Of a DNA stretch of 64,000 bases, positions 60,480 through 64,000 are shown in pieces. The notes under the pieces were generated by a model. That model worked only from the letters and a program-made list of their open reading frames with translations. It did no database searches and was not told the DNA's origin. Both the position numbers and the translations under genes were made by a program. Numbering within the stretch: position 1 is the first letter of the stretch; each line of letters opens with the position of its first letter. The stretch lies in the NCBI RefSeq assembly GCF_031581265.1, contig NZ_JAVLBQ010000003.1, forward strand, positions 62,001-126,000. The letters run 5' to 3'. Source of the DNA: Gracilimonas sp031581265. Its GTDB lineage: Bacteria; Bacteroidota; Rhodothermia; Balneolales; Balneolaceae.

Positions 60480-61940
60480 TTGACACTCGATACTATCATA
60501 GAAATTTGTAAACCGCTTCACGTCAGTAATAAAGATATTGACCATGAGTTGACTACGTTCGTACTCGATTCCAGGGAAGCGGAACCGGGTTCGGTATTTA
60601 TTGCTATCAGGGGCACCCAGGTTGACGGGCACATGTTTTTGGAAGATGCCATAGACCGTGGGGCAAAAGTAATTATCTGTGAAGAATCATTCTACACTGA
60701 AGAGGAAGATGTTTGTGTAATAGAAGTTGAAAACACCAAACCTCTTGCAGGCCCCCTTGCACAAGCTTTCTATGGAAATCCGGCTAAGAATTTAAAAGTA
60801 ATCGGGATTACAGGAACTAACGGTAAGACAACGACTGCAACTTTAGTATATCAAACACTCCGGGCTTGCGACAAAAAAGCGGCATTACTCGGTACTGTAA
60901 GCAAGAAAATTCTGGATGATGAGTTTGACAGTAAACTCACCACAAGCGATCCCATCGAGCTTGCCGCTGATATGCAACAAATGGTTGATATGGGATGTGA
61001 ATATTTAGTAATGGAAGTATCATCCCACGCTTTACATCAGCACCGGGTAGCAGGGTTCGATTTTGAAGTGGCTGCCTTTACGAATTTAAGTCACGATCAT
61101 CTTGACTACCATGAAACCCTGGAGGAATACGCCAAAGCAAAACAAATGCTTTTCAACACTCTTCCGGAAACCTCAACAGCTGTGGTCAATATTGATGACA
61201 AATTTGGAAAAGAGATGCTGACCAACTGTAAGGCAGAACAAGTATTCCTCAGTTTTGATAACGAGACCGCTTACATACTCAACAATTCAGCGGAAGGAAT
61301 TTCTGTCATCATAGATGGTGAAAAAATTGAAAGTTCTTTAGTGGGTAAATTTAATGCTTACAACCTGGGGCTCAGTTTTCTGATCTGTGAAACCTTGGAA
61401 TTACCTGTCTCAGATATTAGTGCTGCACTAAGTAAAGCTAAAGGAGCCGCCGGACGTATGGAGCCGGTAAAAACAGATAATGAAAATCAGCCATTGGTAA
61501 TTGTGGATTATGCCCACACTCCGGATGCCCTTCAAAATGTATTATCTACCCTCTCTGCCGTAAAAGATGCTGAACAGAAGCTCACCGTAATATTCGGCGC
61601 AGGAGGAGACCGGGATACTTCCAAACGACCTGAAATGGCCAAAGTATCTCAAGAATATGCAGACTCTATCATTGTAACGAGCGATAATCCCCGTACCGAA
61701 AATCCTGATCTGATTATTGCAGACATACTTTCAGGCTTTGATAATCTCGAGAATGTTAAAAGTATCACTGATCGTAGAAAAGCCATTGAATACGGCATCG
61801 AACATGCTGCTTCAAATGATATCGTACTGATTGCCGGAAAAGGCCATGAAGATTATCAGGAAATTAATGATGAACGATTTCCTTTTGATGATCGAAAAAT
61901 TGCCCTCGAATTTTTGAATCTTAATACTGGGGGTAACTAA
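60480..61940 (+). CDS. murE: UDP-MurNAc-L-Ala-D-Glu:meso-DAP ligase
   Basis: A 486-residue Mur ligase that adds the third amino acid to peptidoglycan precursors. P-loop GITGTNGKTTTAT (about residues 108-120). The motif SDNPRTENP is DNPR, which selects meso-diaminopimelate; lysine-type MurE has another pattern. The start is TTG 60480, directly after the ftsI stop, with no ATG in a suitable place. murE and mraY abut by one base, with no murF between them. Confidence 0.96.
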   Translation: MTLDTIIEICKPLHVSNKDIDHELTTFVLDSREAEPGSVFIAIRGTQVDGHMFLEDAIDRGAKVIICEESFYTEEEDVCVIEVENTKPLAGPLAQAFYGNPAKNLKVIGITGTNGKTTTATLVYQTLRACDKKAALLGTVSKKILDDEFDSKLTTSDPIELAADMQQMVDMGCEYLVMEVSSHALHQHRVAGFDFEVAAFTNLSHDHLDYHETLEEYAKAKQMLFNTLPETSTAVVNIDDKFGKEMLTNCKAEQVFLSFDNETAYILNNSAEGISVIIDGEKIESSLVGKFNAYNLGLSFLICETLELPVSDISAALSKAKGAAGRMEPVKTDNENQPLVIVDYAHTPDALQNVLSTLSAVKDAEQKLTVIFGAGGDRDTSKRPEMAKVSQEYADSIIVTSDNPRTENPDLIIADILSGFDNLENVKSITDRRKAIEYGIEHAASNDIVLIAGKGHEDYQEINDERFPFDDRKIALEFLNLNTGGN

Positions 61941-63076
61941 TGTTACACGAACTATTTACATGGTTAGATGCAACTTATGATGTTCCCGGAACCGGTGCAG
62001 TGGCTTTTATTTCAACCCGTACGGCTTTAGCAGCCATTACTTCCCTGCTCATTAGTTTATTTATTGGCCGTAAGATCATTCACTGGCTAAGCAGTTTACA
62101 ACTCAAAGAAGTAATTCGGGATGATATTGGGCTCGACCACCACCTTACAAAAGGATCAACCCCAACCATGGGTGGAGTTATTATCATTTTATCCATAGTG
62201 ATACCCACTGTTTTATGGGCACGCATGGATAGCATCTACAGCTGGCTGATTGTTTTTGTAGTCCTTGCTTTAGGAATCGTAGGCTTTATTGATGATTACA
62301 TAAAAGTAGTCAAGAAAGATAAAAGCGGACTCGCAGGATGGTTTAAAATTGCGGGACAAGTCAGTGTTGGTTTAGTTGTTGGTGGAGTTCTTTACTTCTA
62401 TCCTGAATTTGAGTCTTTCAATTCCCTCACAACGGTCCCCTTTCTCAAAAATGTGAATCTGGATTATGCATTCTTTGGCGATACCCTCGGCTGGATGATC
62501 TATCTTGGAGTTGCCGTTTTTGTGGTTACAGCAGTATCTAACGCAACAAATTTAACAGATGGTCTTGATGGGCTTGCAGCAGGCACTTCTGCTATTTGTG
62601 GCATTGTCTTTGCCATTTTTGCTTACGTATCCGGGCGTGTAGACTTTTCCGGTTTTTTAGACATCATGTATCTGCCCGGAGCCGGAGAGCTTACCATATT
62701 TACTGCTTCACTCATCGGAGCCTGTATCGGATTTCTATGGTACAACACAAACCCGGCCTCAGTATTTATGGGTGATACGGGATCGCTGGCATTAGGTGGT
62801 GCATTTGGTGCCCTCGGGCTAATGCTCCATAAAGAATTACTGCTGCCCTTTATCTGTGGAATCTTTTTTATTGAAACGCTTTCAGTCATTATTCAGACAA
62901 CCTACTTCAAATACACAAAGCGGAAGTACGGAAAAGGAAAGCGTGTATTCTTAATGACTCCCATCCACCATCACTTTGAGAAAAAAGGATGGCCGGAACA
63001 AAAGATCGTAGTACGGTTTTGGATCATCACCATTTTACTGGGAATTCTGAGCTTTCTAACTCTGAAAATCCGATGA
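61940..63076 (+). CDS. mraY: Phospho-MurNAc-pentapeptide transferase
   Basis: A 378-residue ten-helix membrane enzyme that transfers phospho-MurNAc-pentapeptide to undecaprenyl phosphate (lipid I). KGSTPTMGGVIII, GFIDDYIKVVKKDKSGL (with the Asp-Asp metal pair), NATNLTDGLDGLAAG, NPASVFMGDTGSLALGG, and the end MTPIHHHFEKKGWPE are all diagnostic. The N-terminal region (residues about 1-20) is typical for Bacteroidota. It overlaps murD by four bases. Confidence 0.98.
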   Translation: MLHELFTWLDATYDVPGTGAVAFISTRTALAAITSLLISLFIGRKIIHWLSSLQLKEVIRDDIGLDHHLTKGSTPTMGGVIIILSIVIPTVLWARMDSIYSWLIVFVVLALGIVGFIDDYIKVVKKDKSGLAGWFKIAGQVSVGLVVGGVLYFYPEFESFNSLTTVPFLKNVNLDYAFFGDTLGWMIYLGVAVFVVTAVSNATNLTDGLDGLAAGTSAICGIVFAIFAYVSGRVDFSGFLDIMYLPGAGELTIFTASLIGACIGFLWYNTNPASVFMGDTGSLALGGAFGALGLMLHKELLLPFICGIFFIETLSVIIQTTYFKYTKRKYGKGKRVFLMTPIHHHFEKKGWPEQKIVVRFWIITILLGILSFLTLKIR

Positions 63077-64000
63077 GAAAAGTTGAAAACAAACATATAG
63101 TCGTGATTGGTGCTGCCAAAAGTGGTATTGCAGCTGCCCTACTCCTTGCTAAAAAAGGAGCTGACGTTTTTGTATCGGATTATGGCCAAATCTCGGGTGA
63201 TGCCAAAAAGAAATTAAACAAAGCCGGAATTCCATATGAGGAAAACGGTCATACTTATAAAGCCAAATCGGGTGATTTTGTGGTCGTTAGTCCCGGCGTG
63301 GCCACCGAGGCTCCCATCATTCAGCATTACCTAAATGCGGGGAAGGAAGTACTTTCTGAAATAGAAGCCGCAAGCTGGTTTACCGATCAAAAAATTATAG
63401 CCGTAACAGGCAGTAATGGAAAAACCACTGTTGCCAATTGGTTAGATCATGTTTGGGAAACCGCCAAAAAAGAACATGCATTGGCCGGTAATATCGGTGT
63501 TGCATTTTCTGATCAGGTAGAATCCAATAAAGGAGATTTCCTGCTTGAAGTAAGCAGTTTTCAACTTGATCACATCAAAGACTTTAAACCGGCAGTGAGT
63601 ATGATTTTGAATATCACTCCCGATCATTTGAATCGCTACCAAAATAGCCTTGAAGCTTACGCTGGGGCGAAATTCAGGATTACAGAAAACCAGACGGAAG
63701 AGGATCAGTTCATCTTTAACTATGACGATCCGATCATTCAAAAACACGTTGAACAGCTAAAGCAAAAACAATCAACTCCCCAACTTTGGGCCTTTTCAAA
63801 TGAAAGGGAGGTCCCTGAAGGAGCTTTTGTTCGCAACGACCATATCATCTTCAAATTCAACGACGAGGAAGAACCACTTATGCACATAAAAGAAATAGGA
63901 TTACGAGGCCGACACAATTTAAGTAACGGCCTTGCAACAGCTCTTGCTGCTCGCGCTGCAGAAATTAAGAACGAAGCCATACGTGAAAGCCTGAAATCCT
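63073..64000 (+). CDS. murD: UDP-MurNAc-L-alanine:D-glutamate ligase, N-terminal part (runs off window)
   Basis: ATG 63073 overlaps the mraY stop (ATGA). The frame stays open to the last base, giving about 309 codons of a usual 440-460. The N-terminus VVIGAAKSGIAAALLLAKKG is MurD-like. The P-loop AVTGSNGKTT lies near residue 116, and the segments AGNIGVAFSD, LEVSSFQLDHIK and ILNITPDHLNRY match MurD. It adds D-glutamate as the second residue of the stem peptide. The 3' end lies beyond the window. Confidence 0.95.
   Translation, partial: MRKVENKHIVVIGAAKSGIAAALLLAKKGADVFVSDYGQISGDAKKKLNKAGIPYEENGHTYKAKSGDFVVVSPGVATEAPIIQHYLNAGKEVLSEIEAASWFTDQKIIAVTGSNGKTTVANWLDHVWETAKKEHALAGNIGVAFSDQVESNKGDFLLEVSSFQLDHIKDFKPAVSMILNITPDHLNRYQNSLEAYAGAKFRITENQTEEDQFIFNYDDPIIQKHVEQLKQKQSTPQLWAFSNEREVPEGAFVRNDHIIFKFNDEEEPLMHIKEIGLRGRHNLSNGLATALAARAAEIKNEAIRESLKS

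Noticed and set aside
1..64000. CRISPR array
   Set aside because: No set of regularly spaced identical direct repeats was seen; the repeats present are palindromes or heptamer hairpins.

Overview
The window looks like a draft chromosomal scaffold from a Bacteroidota/Balneolota bacterium, probably near Gracilimonas or Balneola. The grounds are the gene families present (DUF4369-redoxin lipoproteins, TPR-histidine kinase hybrids, a GlmU-like protein beside glmS, crtZ, cry-DASH, DUF6580), AT-rich spacers, a Bacteroidota-type promoter (TTTG / TAnnTTTG), few Shine-Dalgarno sequences, and a murE carrying the meso-DAP motif DNPR. A run of 10 Ns at 31318-31327 marks an assembly gap. The taxon call is inference from protein style, not from a database search.

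Layout. 1-5.6 kb: the 3' end of alanine dehydrogenase, a small membrane protein, acetyl-CoA synthetase, then a complete IS30-family element lying between a two-gene AT-rich operon and that operon's apparent terminator. 5.9-12.8 kb: secreted redoxin and GH3 lipoproteins, an HD hydrolase, a secreted S9 peptidase and a DinB-like protein. 12.9-15.4 kb: an AT-rich accessory cluster with a membrane-anchored CxxC protein, a frameshifted secreted 8-cysteine peptide, a beta-propeller-type lipoprotein and a small anchored CnaB/carboxypeptidase-regulatory-like protein. 15.5-23.2 kb: crtZ, umuDC, an oxidoreductase/M20 amidohydrolase pair, a DUF4097-like protein with ten tandem LxN tripeptides, and mnmD. 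23.2-35.9 kb is one long minus-strand block: engB, purF, two tandem TPR-histidine kinases (one with an internal stop, one with a lost start codon), an OsmC protein, tRNA-Gly, a helicase, a GntR regulator, pdxJ and a GlmU-like protein. 36-46.3 kb: glmS, an AT-rich gap with two perfect DnaA boxes, and mixed metabolic, repair and membrane genes. 46.6-56.1 kb: mutS, era, and a methionine-biosynthesis operon (metY-metX-hom). 56.4-64 kb: the division and cell-wall cluster mraZ-rsmH-ftsL-ftsI-murE-mraY-murD, preceded by textbook MraZ boxes and without murF.

Most interesting signals. (1) Upstream of metY a Bacteroidota promoter is followed at once by a 25-codon Cys/Met-rich open frame (5 Cys, 5 Met), a strong intrinsic terminator and a competing antiterminator pairing, then by a SAM-I riboswitch with its own terminator. 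This looks like tandem leader-peptide attenuation plus a riboswitch. (2) UmuD keeps its fold and cleavage-site context but has lost both catalytic residues (Ser to Ala, Lys to Arg). (3) The 12.9-15.4 kb cluster pairs a periplasmic thioredoxin-like protein with a secreted 8-Cys peptide and a propeller lipoprotein. (4) At least five intergenic hairpins are built from degenerate 7-bp units. (5) Four genes carry single lesions (two in-frame TAAs, one frameshift, one ATG-to-ATA start), so either real decay or draft-assembly error must be settled.
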